Part shown: one piece after another, positions 1 through 9,965 of the stretch | How positions within the stretch are numbered: position 1 is the first letter of the stretch | Layout: each line of letters opens with the position of its first letter | Source of the DNA: Phormidium ambiguum IAM M-71 | Lineage (GTDB): Bacteria; Cyanobacteriota; Cyanobacteriia; Cyanobacteriales; Aerosakkonemataceae | Direction of reading: 5' to 3' | NCBI RefSeq assembly: GCF_001904725.1 | Contig: NZ_MRCE01000001.1 | Location: forward strand, 190,928-254,927 | DNA: 64,000 bases | Notes under the pieces: model-generated | What the model was told of the DNA's origin: nothing | What the model saw: only the letters and a program-made list of their open reading frames with translations | The model's database searches: none | Made by a program: the position numbers and the translations under genes

Positions 1-215
1 TTCTCAATCCAGCATATTATTTTTTTACAAACTTTTATAATGAAAAATCCAGGGGTAATCATTAAAAAAAACAATGAATTATCACAACTTCTTCAGCAGA
101 AATACGGGATTTGCTAAAATTTCCTAATCTTAGGGAAAATACTGGTCATTTTTCCCAAAAAATAGGGGATAACTACATTTAATTACTTTTTATTTTTCCA
201 GTTGCGGTGTTATCT

Positions 216-947
216 ATGACCTATTCTTTGCGAGTCACCGATCTTCCTATTAGTGAACGTCCAAGAGAACGTTTATTAGCTAATGGCGCAAAACATTTGA
301 CTACAGCTGAATTGATTGCAATTTTATTAGCTACAGGACAAGGTGCAGGTAAACTTTCTGCGATCGGTCTAGGTCAATATATTCTGCAACAATTAAATCA
401 ACATGGACGAGATCCCTTAGTAGTATTACGAGATGTCACCGCCGCCGAATTAATGGCAATTCCGGGAATCGGCCCTGCTAAAGCAACTACAATTTTAGCA
501 GCGATCGAACTCGGAAAAAGAGCTTTTGCCACCCGCCCATTAGAACGTACCTTAATCGATAGTCCCGCCGCCGCTGCTGCTACCCTCAGCCATGAATTAA
601 TGTGGCAACCGCAAGAAAGATTCGCGGTTATATTACTTGATGTTAAACATCGCTTGTTAGGAACACAAGTAATAACGATCGGCACAGCCACAGAAACATT
701 AGCCCATCCCGGTGAAATTTTCCGCGATATCCTTCGCCAAGGCGCAACTAGAGTTATTGTGGCACATAATCATCCTTCAGGAAGCATGGAACCAAGCCAA
801 GATGATATTAATTTAACATCCCAATTACTACAAGGAGCGCAATTTTTAAACGTTCCCATATTAGACCATTTAATTTTAGGTAATGGCGAACATTTAAGTT
901 TAAGAGAAACCACCAACTTATGGGAACTCTATCCTCAAGGAGACTGA
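216..947 (+). CDS. radC: RadC family protein (JAB/MPN domain)
   Basis: A 243-residue RadC-family protein, the usual length. A helix-hairpin-helix (IPGIGPAKA, about residues 82-90) comes first, then a JAB/MPN domain with the metal-binding signature HNHPSG (184-189) followed by SQDD (194-197). The family was first tied to DNA repair, but its biochemical role is unsettled and metal-dependent hydrolase or nuclease activity is only presumed. An in-frame GTG lies three codons upstream (207). ATG 216 is preferred because MTYSLRV is a typical RadC N-terminus. The gene stands alone, with an AT-rich leader upstream and an inverted repeat downstream. Confidence 0.93.
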   Translation: MTYSLRVTDLPISERPRERLLANGAKHLTTAELIAILLATGQGAGKLSAIGLGQYILQQLNQHGRDPLVVLRDVTAAELMAIPGIGPAKATTILAAIELGKRAFATRPLERTLIDSPAAAAATLSHELMWQPQERFAVILLDVKHRLLGTQVITIGTATETLAHPGEIFRDILRQGATRVIVAHNHPSGSMEPSQDDINLTSQLLQGAQFLNVPILDHLILGNGEHLSLRETTNLWELYPQGD

Positions 948-972
948 ACCTAAATTAATAATTGAGTTGTAA

Positions 973-1029
973 GGTGCGTCAGATTATAAATTCGATCGAC
1001 AGCATCAAAGTTTTAATAACTGACGCACC
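973..1029. repeat. Inverted repeat with GGTGCGTCAG arms
   Basis: Perfect 10-bp arms, GGTGCGTCAG (973-982) and CTGACGCACC (1020-1029), are separated by 37 bp in the gap between radC and the convergent large kinase gene. Such GTGCGTCAG palindromes recur in cyanobacterial intergenic DNA. There is no T-run after the arms, so this looks more like a dispersed palindromic repeat than an intrinsic terminator. Confidence 0.6.
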
Positions 1030-1082
1030 CTACTATTGTGCTATTTTCCTAAATAAATTAGCCTTGCTCAGTCCTACTTTTA

Positions 1083-4000
1083 TTATTCCTGTTTAATCGG
1101 TAACTGCACAATAAACTCCGTTCCCTCCCCTGACGTAGAAACACATTGAAACTTACCGCCATGTTTTTCTACTACAATTTCCCGACTAATTGATAAGCCT
1201 AAACCAGTACCTTTACCGATCGGTTTAGTAGTAAAAAAAGGTTCAAATAACCGTTTTTGTACAGCTTCAGGCATCCCAATGCCATTATCTTTAATTCTAA
1301 TAGAAACCCATCCTTCATCTAATAATTCTGTCCTCACTATAATTACATTGGGATTTTTTTGAATTTCCGCAAATGTTCGTCCGACATTTTGTTGTTCCAT
1401 TGCATCAATAGCATTGGATAAAATATTCATAAATACCTGATTTAATTGGCCAATGTAACATTCTACTAAAGGCAATTTAGCATATTCTTTAATTAATTGA
1501 ATTGCTGGACGGTCTGATTTAGCTTTCAAACGTTGATCTAAAATAATCAAACTATTCTCTATTCCAACATGAATATCTATTAACTTTTTATCCGTTTCAT
1601 CAACTCGGGAAAAAGTTCGCAAAGTCTGGGTTACTTCTCTAATTCGCTCAGTTCCTAATTGCATAGCATTAAGAATTTTGGGTAAATCAGTCGTTAGATA
1701 ATCTAATTCTATAGCTTCAATTTCTTCTTGAATAAGTGAATTAGAATCAGGAAATTCTTGTTGGTAAAGCTCTATTAAATTAAGTAAATCTTGCGTGTAT
1801 TGATTAGTATGGTATAAATTACCAGAAATGAAATTAACATAATTGTTAATTTCATGAACAACTCCCGCAACTAATTGACCCAAACTAGATATCTTTTCTA
1901 CTTGAAAAAGATGATTTTGTGTTGTTTTTAGTTTGTTAAGAGACTGCTCTAAAAGTTGGGTTTTTTCCTGTTCTCTCTGATAAACTAAAGCATTTTCAAT
2001 TGAAACAGCAATTTGTGCAGACAATGCTTTAATAATCTCTACTCTTTGATCGTTAAAAACTCCCGAACTTAAGTAATTTTCTAAAACAATAATTCCAGTC
2101 AAATTACCTTGATAAATTACAGGCGTGCATAAAATAGATTTTGGTTTTTTCTCTAAAATGTAAGTATCATTGGCAAAAACTGGCGATACAGTTGCATCTT
2201 CTAAAATTAAACTTTGTTGCGTAATTTCTACATAGTTAATCACTGTAGTTGGTAAATAATTTTCTGAAAAATCGTAGCTAAGCTGCTGACTTACTTTAAT
2301 ATCTTCATCAGTGACTATTCCTTCAGCTTCTACTAACCATTTCTGACCTTGTTTAAGCAGCAAAACTCCTCTTTGAGCACCTGCGTTTTCAATCACAATT
2401 TTAATTAACTTATCTAATAATCCACTAAAAATAATTTCCCCAGAAATAGCTTGAGAAGCTGCCATAACTGTAGCTAAATCTAGGACTGTGGTAACACTTC
2501 CTGTAGTAGAATTTGAAGTCCGAGTTGCAGCAATATCGGTTACTTCTTGTTTAATTGTCCGAAAAACTAAATGTGCATAATTTTTTTCTAAATCTTTAAC
2601 TTTTGCGATCGCTCCCCAAGCAATATAAACATAGTAAGCTTCTGTCATGTAAGTTTTGGCAATTTTTTCTCTTCCAATACCAAGGTAAAACTCCGCCGCT
2701 AGTTCATTAGCAATAGCTTCTTCTTGCTTATATCTTTGTGCTTTTGCTCCTTGAATTGCTGCATCATACAATTCCATTGCGGCTAAAACTTCACCTAATA
2801 CTCGCGCCTTTTCTGCTTCTACTAACAGATATTTATGTTGATAATTCATTGGCGCATGAGTAGCCCAATACTTCATTTGTTCTTGATTATTTTCTACTAT
2901 TTCTAAGTACCTTTTTTGCTCTTCTATATCAACTGACTGATAATTAGCTAGCAGAATTAATGAATGGTAAAAATTTAATACGGCTACCTGCATAAATCCA
3001 AATGCAGACCCAGCTTGTTCAAATGCTAAAGCTACATATTCCAAAGCTTGCTCATACTTTTGAAACTGATAAGAAAGGATAGTTTTAGCGACATAAAATG
3101 CAAATAATACAGTCCCAGTCTTAGCAGCAATTAATCGAGGCAGCATTTCAGACTCATCAAAGCTTTCCCCTGTTAGTAAACAATTATCATCACTCAAATT
3201 TTGAAAATTTAATCCTAATTGTCGCCAAACAGCAGAGAAATTAATCGGTATTTCTTGCTTAATTTTTATTGCTAAATCAAGATATATAGCTTGTTTTTGT
3301 ACAGCCGTTTCCAAATCTTCTTCTGTAAAAAATGTGTAAGCACAAAAATTTGCTGCACAATATCCTCCCCATTCTATATCGCCTGTTTCTAGTCCACCTT
3401 GCACTCCTTCTTGGAGTGGTGCAACGCTATTTCTAGCGTGTTCTTTCCAGCTTCTAATATTAGAATTGAATAGGTTATAAACTTTAGCTTTTAGTTCTTT
3501 AGCGGCAAATTTTTCTAATATTTTTATGGCAATTAACCCAGCTTGATAACCAGCATCTAGCTTCCCTGTTCCTGACATTAATAAGCCATAAAAACCATAA
3601 GCAAATGCAGATAAAGCGGAATTCCCACGCTCAATACATAAGTTAATCATAGTTAAGATTAACTGGGGGAAAATCTCCGGTTTTGCCTGAAAAGCGGGAG
3701 CACAAAGAAGTTTTAATATTCGCATTGCTGACAGTTGATATACATCTGTCATTTCTGGCATATTATCCAGTTGCTCAAGTTGGGGTAATTCCAAGTTAAA
3801 ACTTTCTTCGCCTTGAATTACAAATAAAGGTACGCCCAATTTATCTAAAACTTGTAAACCTATATCTATAGCTTTTATCATCTCTAATTGAGCAATACAA
3901 ATTTGCATTTGTAACTCATATACTTTAACTTGATCTAATAAAGTTTTCGCCTTTTCTTGGGCAATTTGAGCAAGTTTCGATGCTTGGCTAAAGTTAATAT

Positions 4001-6431
4001 TTAAATATTCTCCTTCTGCTGCTTCAATATACAATTCCAACATTAATTCATAGTCATTTTGCCAATCATTTCCAGCTAATAGTTCTAAGGCAACTGTGAA
4101 ATATTTGACTGCTGCTTCATACGCTGTAGCAATCTTTGCTTTTTTTCCGGCAATAATATTTAATTTTGCTAATTCATAATTTTCTAATTTTTCAAATATT
4201 AATTCTTTCCCAATGTTCAGTTGATTAACAATATCAAAAATGTGTTCTTCTAAAGCATATTTGGCAGTTTTTTGTAATAGCAATTGACCTATTTTTAGAT
4301 GAGTTGCTTTTTTATCTTTTTCGGGAATTAAAGAATAAGCTGCTTGTTGTACTCTGTCATGTAAAAACTTATAGCTGACTTTATACTCATCTAAAGAAAA
4401 ATTTCCTTGTTCATGCTCGTCGAAAAATAAGGGTATTTTATAAGCATTGCTTAATGGCAAAATTAATCCAGTTTGCAGTGCATCCCATAAATTGTCAGCA
4501 GTAGTTAATAAGCTTTTTTCACTAACGATCGCTAACACTTCTAAATTAAAGCGATCGCCAATACAAGCAGCTAATTTTAATGCCTGCTGCGTCTCATTAG
4601 GTAATTTCAAAATATTTCTAGCGACTAATTCAACAACATTAAAATCTGTAATTCCAATAGCTTGTATTTGCTCTAAATCCCACAACCAACGTCCTTCCGT
4701 AAAATCAAATTTTAATAGTTTTTCAGCATAAAGCGTTTGAAATAACTGACTTAAGAAAAAAGGATTACCCTGAGTTTTATTAAACAGTAATTCTGCTAAC
4801 AAATCAGTTCTTATCCTATCACCCAAAGTTTCGGCTACTAGTTGTTTAACAGTATTCAATCCTAAAGGTTGCAAAATAATATGGTTAACAGTTGCTCCAC
4901 TGTCAATAATTTCATCTAAAGTTAATATTAAGGGATGAGTTGGGTTAGTTTCATTATCTCTATAAGCACCAATCATCAATAAGTATTGGCTATCAGGATC
5001 GGTGATAAGTAACTGAATTAGCTTTAAAGAAGCAGAATCAGCCCATTGTAAATCATCTAAAAATAAAACTAAAGGATGACTTTGTTTAGTAAAGACATGA
5101 ATAAATTTTTGGAAAACTCTGTTAAATCTATTTTGTGATTCTGTTGGGTCTAACTGAGGGACTTCTGGCTGAGAACCAATAATTAATTCTATCTGGGGAA
5201 TTACATCTATAATAATTTGGCCATTTTCTCCTAATGCAGTTAACAATTTTTCTTTCCAATTAGCAATTTGAGTCGAGCTTTCGGTTAACAATTGCCTAAT
5301 TAATTCTGCAAAAGCTTGGATTAATGCTGCGTAGGGAATATTACGTTTAAATTGGTCAAATTTTCCGGCAATAAAATATCCCCTTTGTCCTACTATAGGT
5401 TTATGAATCTCATAAACTAAAGAAGATTTACCTACACCGGAGTAGCCTGAAACTAGCATCATTTCGCTAGTTCCATTACTAACTCTTGCAAAAGCTGCCA
5501 TTAATTTTTCTACTTCTGTTTCTCGTCCATAAAGTTTTTGCGGAATGAGGAATTGCCCAGTTTTATCTCTTTGACCTGGAGAGAAATATACTATTCTTCC
5601 GGTTTTTTCTAATTGGACTAAACAATCTTCTAAATCTACTCGAATTCCCGCAGCACTTTGATATCTATCTTCCGCATTTTTGGCTAACAATTTCATGATT
5701 ATATCTGAAATTGCCAAGGGAATTTCTGGATTTAATTGATGTGGGGAAATTGGTTGTTTAGCAATGTGGCAATGTACCAATTCCATTGGTTCTTCAGTAT
5801 TAAATGGTAATTTACCTGTTAATATTTCATAAAAAGTAACTCCCAAGGAATAAAAGTCAGTCCGATAGTCGATATATCGATTCATTCGACCTGTTTGTTC
5901 TGGTGAAATATAGGCAAGCGTTCCTTCTAATAAATTTAAGCTATTGTAAGTTGCATTTTCTCTAGTTAGACGAGTTGCAATACTAAAGTCAATGATTTTG
6001 ATTTCATCTAATTGCGAAGAAACTAAAATATTGTGTGGTTTAATATCTTTGTGAATAATATTTTTCTGATGGAGCTTTTCTAAAGCAGCAACAACTTGAA
6101 TTGCAATTTGGAGAAATTCTTTTAAGTTGACAGTATTATGGGTAATATACCATTTCAAAGAAGGTTGGCCAAAGTCTTCCAGAATGAGTGCTAAACCATT
6201 TTGGTAGCTTTCTAATGCTAATGGTTTAATTACTCCTTCTAAATTTAATGGTTGCAAAATTTTATATTCATGTCGTAGGCGAGTAATATCTTCTAAGGTG
6301 GGATATTCAGCTTTCAGTGTTTTAATAATTACTGGATTATTGGTGGCTAGATAATTAGCCCGATAAATAACTGTATTCCATCCTTCATGAATAGATTCAA
6401 TGATTTCATACCCTGGAAGTGTAATACTCAT
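1083..6431 (-). CDS. Ser/Thr kinase - AAA ATPase - GAF - histidine kinase
   Basis: A 1782-residue multidomain signalling protein of the kinase/ATP-binding/sensor-histidine-kinase type common in filamentous cyanobacteria. Residues 1-270 are a protein kinase with Lys37, HKDIKPHN (127-134) and DFS (148-150, in place of DFG). An AAA-type ATPase follows, with Walker A GYSGVGKSS (329-337) and Walker B LFLDD (456-460). A long helical TPR-like middle leads to a GAF domain (about 1300-1470), then HisKA with the phospho-acceptor in VVHEINN (His1526), then HATPase with N box NAIDAM, DNGIGM and GTGLGLSI. No membrane segment is apparent, so it is probably a soluble sensor. The stimulus is unknown. It is monocistronic, and no cognate receiver is adjacent. 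Confidence 0.93.
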   Translation of the reverse strand: MSITLPGYEIIESIHEGWNTVIYRANYLATNNPVIIKTLKAEYPTLEDITRLRHEYKILQPLNLEGVIKPLALESYQNGLALILEDFGQPSLKWYITHNTVNLKEFLQIAIQVVAALEKLHQKNIIHKDIKPHNILVSSQLDEIKIIDFSIATRLTRENATYNSLNLLEGTLAYISPEQTGRMNRYIDYRTDFYSLGVTFYEILTGKLPFNTEEPMELVHCHIAKQPISPHQLNPEIPLAISDIIMKLLAKNAEDRYQSAAGIRVDLEDCLVQLEKTGRIVYFSPGQRDKTGQFLIPQKLYGRETEVEKLMAAFARVSNGTSEMMLVSGYSGVGKSSLVYEIHKPIVGQRGYFIAGKFDQFKRNIPYAALIQAFAELIRQLLTESSTQIANWKEKLLTALGENGQIIIDVIPQIELIIGSQPEVPQLDPTESQNRFNRVFQKFIHVFTKQSHPLVLFLDDLQWADSASLKLIQLLITDPDSQYLLMIGAYRDNETNPTHPLILTLDEIIDSGATVNHIILQPLGLNTVKQLVAETLGDRIRTDLLAELLFNKTQGNPFFLSQLFQTLYAEKLLKFDFTEGRWLWDLEQIQAIGITDFNVVELVARNILKLPNETQQALKLAACIGDRFNLEVLAIVSEKSLLTTADNLWDALQTGLILPLSNAYKIPLFFDEHEQGNFSLDEYKVSYKFLHDRVQQAAYSLIPEKDKKATHLKIGQLLLQKTAKYALEEHIFDIVNQLNIGKELIFEKLENYELAKLNIIAGKKAKIATAYEAAVKYFTVALELLAGNDWQNDYELMLELYIEAAEGEYLNINFSQASKLAQIAQEKAKTLLDQVKVYELQMQICIAQLEMIKAIDIGLQVLDKLGVPLFVIQGEESFNLELPQLEQLDNMPEMTDVYQLSAMRILKLLCAPAFQAKPEIFPQLILTMINLCIERGNSALSAFAYGFYGLLMSGTGKLDAGYQAGLIAIKILEKFAAKELKAKVYNLFNSNIRSWKEHARNSVAPLQEGVQGGLETGDIEWGGYCAANFCAYTFFTEEDLETAVQKQAIYLDLAIKIKQEIPINFSAVWRQLGLNFQNLSDDNCLLTGESFDESEMLPRLIAAKTGTVLFAFYVAKTILSYQFQKYEQALEYVALAFEQAGSAFGFMQVAVLNFYHSLILLANYQSVDIEEQKRYLEIVENNQEQMKYWATHAPMNYQHKYLLVEAEKARVLGEVLAAMELYDAAIQGAKAQRYKQEEAIANELAAEFYLGIGREKIAKTYMTEAYYVYIAWGAIAKVKDLEKNYAHLVFRTIKQEVTDIAATRTSNSTTGSVTTVLDLATVMAASQAISGEIIFSGLLDKLIKIVIENAGAQRGVLLLKQGQKWLVEAEGIVTDEDIKVSQQLSYDFSENYLPTTVINYVEITQQSLILEDATVSPVFANDTYILEKKPKSILCTPVIYQGNLTGIIVLENYLSSGVFNDQRVEIIKALSAQIAVSIENALVYQREQEKTQLLEQSLNKLKTTQNHLFQVEKISSLGQLVAGVVHEINNYVNFISGNLYHTNQYTQDLLNLIELYQQEFPDSNSLIQEEIEAIELDYLTTDLPKILNAMQLGTERIREVTQTLRTFSRVDETDKKLIDIHVGIENSLIILDQRLKAKSDRPAIQLIKEYAKLPLVECYIGQLNQVFMNILSNAIDAMEQQNVGRTFAEIQKNPNVIIVRTELLDEGWVSIRIKDNGIGMPEAVQKRLFEPFFTTKPIGKGTGLGLSISREIVVEKHGGKFQCVSTSGEGTEFIVQLPIKQE

Positions 6432-7268
6432 TTTTTTCTAAATAAATTAATTTTTTGTTCGCGGTTAATAGATGAGTTGCCCAATACTTATTTATACAAC
6501 GTAAATGGCTAGTTAACTATATTGTTTAAGCTGGTGTGGGAGCGAAAAAATTAGTCAGAAACAAGTAACTAGCAAATTGAGTTATATATTCAACGCACTG
6601 GGAAATTAAATTTTTAGTTTTATATTCAGATTACCTGAACCTATGCCAAACTTAATATTTGACAGGACAAAATGTTTATTTGGCGAAATTCTTGTAAATT
6701 CAGGCGACCAAGAAAGGCTGATATTAAGTCTTGAACAAGCTCATCTTTAAAGATGATAAAGTAATAGGAAGCATTTAATACACATTATTGTGCAATATTT
6801 TATGTCTGATGTACAGTAAATCCTCAATAAATTTTTATATCATGTCCGGCTAATTAACCTTATTATCTTTGAGCCAAAACCCTGTAGAGACATTGCATAA
6901 AACGTTTCTACAGCGTGGTTAATCGACTAGACATGATATTTCAGGTTATCTAAAATATATAAGTAAAATTGCTCTTTTCCGTAGGTATAAGTCATGTTTT
7001 AACTTAAATTTACAATATGACTGCATAGATAACTCTGGGTGTGGGAAATCAGGTGAAAAAATTTTTTATTAGCAGAGCTTAAGCTAGAAATCGGTTTTTT
7101 GGTTTTAGCAAGTTGGGCGGGGAGTGCGATTTCAGTTGTCTGATTTTTCTTGTTGTGATTTGCGGAGCAGCGGCTTACAGTATGAGCGATCTGAATACGG
7201 AGAAGGCAAAAGGATGATGTTTTCTTAACTTTTTGTGGAAAACTTAGAAAATATCTGTGGAAAAGTAA
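6432..7268. other. Long intergenic gap with one MITE-like palindrome
   Basis: About 840 bp between two leftward genes. I see no convincing coding sequence or RNA gene. The only clear structure is the nested palindrome at 6839-6937, listed separately. The leftmost part presumably holds the promoter of the large kinase. Confidence 0.6.
6839..6937. repeat. Nested palindromic element, MITE-like
   Basis: Outer arms 6839-6859 and 6917-6937 pair through ATCATGTC and ATTAACC blocks with a six-base mismatched centre. Inside them is TGTAGAGAC (6883-6891) against GTTTCTACA (6904-6912), a degenerate form of the TGTAGAGACGTTGCAT-type palindrome widespread in cyanobacteria. The roughly 100-bp unit could fold into one long hairpin. 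No transposase gene is nearby. Confidence 0.6.
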
Positions 7269-8192
7269 CTAAATCTGTGGAAAACCTGTTTGATTTTCAG
7301 GAGAGTCATAGGTGATTCGATCGCTTTTATAAGCAGGAGGTTCGATGTGAATCAAAACTCTCAGGGGTGCAAATCTTGCTTGTAAACGTGACTCTACCTC
7401 CTCAGTAATGCGATGTGCAGTTTCGACATCAGGTGCAGTAACAATGAGGTGCATTTCCACAAACACTTGTCTACCAACTATGCCGCGAGAGGCGATTTCA
7501 TGACAGTTAATTACTCCAGGCACTTCCATCACGATCGCATAAATTGTCTCAGGTGCGATCGCCATTTCATCAACTAACCAAGGTAAATTTTCCTTCAATA
7601 CCTCCCAACCACTCCAAAATACTAGTAATGTGACGGGAAAAGTCAAAGCAATATCTAACCATTGCCAACCCATCCATACTCCAACTAATCCAGCAATCAC
7701 TAATACGGTAATCCAAATATCGCCTAAAGTATGCTGGGCATCAGCTACCAAAATGCTACTACCAATTTTTTTCCCTTCACTCCTTTCATAGATAGTGACA
7801 AAAATGTTCACTGCCAAGACTAACAACATCAACCATAATACTGAAGCTGACATTTGCACGGGTTTACTTCCCAGAAATATTCTTTCTATAGCCGCTTGTA
7901 AAATTTCTACACAAGCTACTAACAAAAAAGCTGCGATCGCCAATGCTCCCACCGCATCATACTTCAAATGTCCGTAGGGATGGTTGCGATCGGGTATTGG
8001 TGAAGCAAAACGACTAATAAATATTCCCAGCAAATTACTCGAACTATCAACTACGCTATGGAGTGCATCCGCTAACAAACTTAGTGAATTTGTTGACCAT
8101 CCCACTGTTGCTTTCAATGACATCACAAACAAATTCAAGAATAGTGTAATTAATAATACTCGTCGTACCTGAGCGCGATTATCTTTACTCAT
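7269..8192 (-). CDS. Cation diffusion facilitator family transporter
   Basis: A 307-residue inner-membrane CDF transporter that would export divalent metal (Zn, Co, Fe or Mn; the substrate cannot be told) in exchange for protons. It has the six-helix CDF fold, with metal-site motifs DALHSVVDSSSN in helix 2 and DAQHTLGD in helix 5, the HPYGHLKYD loop between them, and a C-terminal cytoplasmic ferredoxin-like domain. Start ATG at 8192 is chosen because AGGAG lies 5 bp upstream of it. An in-frame start five codons earlier lacks such a site. No metal-responsive regulator is adjacent. Confidence 0.93.
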   Translation of the reverse strand: MSKDNRAQVRRVLLITLFLNLFVMSLKATVGWSTNSLSLLADALHSVVDSSSNLLGIFISRFASPIPDRNHPYGHLKYDAVGALAIAAFLLVACVEILQAAIERIFLGSKPVQMSASVLWLMLLVLAVNIFVTIYERSEGKKIGSSILVADAQHTLGDIWITVLVIAGLVGVWMGWQWLDIALTFPVTLLVFWSGWEVLKENLPWLVDEMAIAPETIYAIVMEVPGVINCHEIASRGIVGRQVFVEMHLIVTAPDVETAHRITEEVESRLQARFAPLRVLIHIEPPAYKSDRITYDSPENQTGFPQI

Positions 8193-8433
8193 AATTCTCC
8201 TGCTCAAAGCAGTGAATTCTCTAACTCTAGTTTAGAACTAAAATTTGGGTAAAATTACTTAATTTTTGTCAATTCAGCGTCTTAATTGCGTTTAACAACC
8301 CTTAATTTAACTATTACTTGAGATTTTTTGTAAATAATCATCCTTAAGATTATTGAATTTGTTATCATCATGCTTTCTTAGAGTAATAAAATCTTTTAGC
8401 ATTAGTAATTAAAGGTGTTAAGAAAAATTGCCT

Positions 8434-8781
8434 ATGTCATCCTCACCAATTACATTCAATCTCATTGAAGGTTCTGTTACCTTCAGCTTTACTCCCGCAG
8501 CCGCCCATAATTTAAAAGCAGCACTCGACGAACTAAAAGAACGGATGAAAAGTGCTACTGTGGCTGGCGGTAGTGGCAAAGCTAGCCCCCAAGAAGCAAT
8601 GGAATATCAATATACTGGTGAAGTATTTCTCGAAATCTTCTGCAATCCGAATATTTGGCCAACTCCCTTTGCCGCGAAAGTGTTAGTCACCCTGCGAGAT
8701 GAGCGAATTCGCCTCTCTACGGAAGCGGAATTAACTCGCGTCATTGAAGATGTTCACCAGTATTTAGAGCAATTTGGTTAA
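8434..8781 (+). CDS. Conserved hypothetical cyanobacterial protein
   Basis: A 115-residue soluble protein I recognise only as a cyanobacterial conserved hypothetical. It starts with a beta-rich segment (PITFNLIEGSVTFSFTP), then a helix rich in Lys and Glu, then a mixed region ending in a helix. No catalytic motif, signal peptide or membrane span is visible. The start is ATG 8434; a TTG two codons earlier is less likely. The next gene follows on the same strand after 61 bp, so they may be co-transcribed. Confidence 0.75.
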   Translation: MSSSPITFNLIEGSVTFSFTPAAAHNLKAALDELKERMKSATVAGGSGKASPQEAMEYQYTGEVFLEIFCNPNIWPTPFAAKVLVTLRDERIRLSTEAELTRVIEDVHQYLEQFG

Positions 8782-8842
8782 ACTGTAGCCAAAGTATTGT
8801 AATATTGGCTCATTTGTTCTGTGGCACACATAATTTTTGCCG

Positions 8843-9241
8843 ATGAACTCTGACTCACTACTGGAATTTGTGCAAAATGGGTTTCGCCTATCTGTGGGCG
8901 CAGCTGCGGCTTTGATTGAAAGCTTGCAAGACTCACAACAGCGAGAAGAAATTATTGCCAAGTTGAGGCAATCACAATTTAGTGAATTGGCAACAGAATT
9001 AACGAAAAAAGGGGAAATTACAGAACAGGAAGCTAGGGACTTTGTAGATTCTCTTTGGCAGCAGCAAAATCAAAAAAATAGTCAAACGTCAAGTGATGCA
9101 CCGGGAACATCTGCAACTACCACAACAGATAACCCGGTAGCCTCTCCCAACGTCCAGCAAGAGTTACAAGAACTAACAGCGCAAGTTTCTGCTTTGCGAG
9201 CAGAACTCGAAAAATTGCGAACAGAAAATCCTCACTCCTAA
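8843..9241 (+). CDS. Phasin-like helical protein
   Basis: A 132-residue helical protein. The segment KKGEITEQEARDFVDSL (about residues 54-70) resembles the hinge of phasin-family proteins, which coat polyhydroxyalkanoate granules or act as small amphipathic helical adaptors. A Ser/Thr-rich linker then leads to a C-terminal coiled coil (about 103-128). No PHA synthase gene is in the window, so the granule role is only a family-based guess. The start is ATG 8843; a TTG two codons upstream is in frame but less likely. Confidence 0.7.
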   Translation: MNSDSLLEFVQNGFRLSVGAAAALIESLQDSQQREEIIAKLRQSQFSELATELTKKGEITEQEARDFVDSLWQQQNQKNSQTSSDAPGTSATTTTDNPVASPNVQQELQELTAQVSALRAELEKLRTENPHS

Positions 9242-9409
9242 AATCATAGATTTTGAGTTTGTTCTATCAAGGAAACCAGGTAGCTGGAACCCAAATCTAA
9301 CATAGTGTTTTTCCGGGACTCTTCTGAGTTTAATTCAGATAGGCTTGACGACTAAAAAAAAGATTTACTAAACGATATGACGAAAAGTTAGGTACAACCA
9401 AAGTCGCCT

Positions 9410-9652
9410 TTAGTCGTTTTCCCATTCTTCATGCCCCATTAAATCGCCGATGCGATCGCGTAACAAAAAATTATTATTCTCTAATTCTTTTTCTACCCAT
9501 GCCCACTCCCGGGCAGGAATATACTGACAGAGATTATAGATGGGCTGTTGACGACTGATCACACCCTTTTGGACGAGACGACGTGCTTCTTCTTTAATCA
9601 CGTCTAGAGAGTACTGAACTGGTGTGGTAGAGGAGACTAGATTCACGCTCAT
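9410..9652 (-). CDS. DUF4327 family protein
   Basis: An 80-residue protein with the hallmark pattern of the cyanobacterial DUF4327 family: SLDVIKEEARRLVQKG, then QPIYNLCQYIPAREW, then FLLRDRIGDLM near the C-terminus. The function is unknown. It is likely a small soluble helical protein. The full family length is present and the gene appears monocistronic. Confidence 0.88.
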   Translation of the reverse strand: MSVNLVSSTTPVQYSLDVIKEEARRLVQKGVISRQQPIYNLCQYIPAREWAWVEKELENNNFLLRDRIGDLMGHEEWEND

Positions 9653-9965
9653 TGTTATTCACTCTTCGACTAGGAGGACTAGAAATAATCGCTTGAAAAG
9701 CAGATAGTTTGTAGTTCGCTATACTAAACGATTTTCATTTTTACGCTAACTGCTATCTTAATATATTAATAGATGTAAAAAAAGTCATCAAACCTTGACA
9801 TTATATGATTCTCTAACTTCAGCGGTTTTTGCCATAAAATATCCTTTCTAAAATATGTCGATCGGATTAGGAAATCGTAAGCTTCAGGTAATCAAAAAGT
9901 TAAGCATTCCACTGAGGCAAACAATCCGAAACGTTCGGTGTGTCGCCTCAGAGCTAGGATTTATA
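9653..9965. other. Intergenic region holding promoter and terminator signals
   Basis: About 310 bp between the DUF4327 gene (transcribed away leftward) and the 3' end of the GH3 gene. The right end contains the nested hairpin described separately. The left part is AT-rich and presumably carries the DUF4327 promoter. Nothing else is recognisable. Confidence 0.5.
9912..9951 (-). terminator. Nested hairpin downstream of the GH3 gene
   Basis: Outer arms CTGAGGC (9912-9918) and GCCTCAG (9945-9951) enclose an inner CCGAA-ACG-TTCGG hairpin (9926-9938). It sits 15-55 bp past the GH3 stop. On the minus strand a T-rich stretch follows about 20 bases beyond, so this is a plausible but non-canonical terminator for the rbfA-GH3 transcript. 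Confidence 0.5.

Noticed and set aside
6432..7268. tRNA or small RNA gene in the long gap
   Set aside because: No cloverleaf arms, TTCGANTC box or terminator-linked RNA was found; only a MITE-like palindrome is supported.
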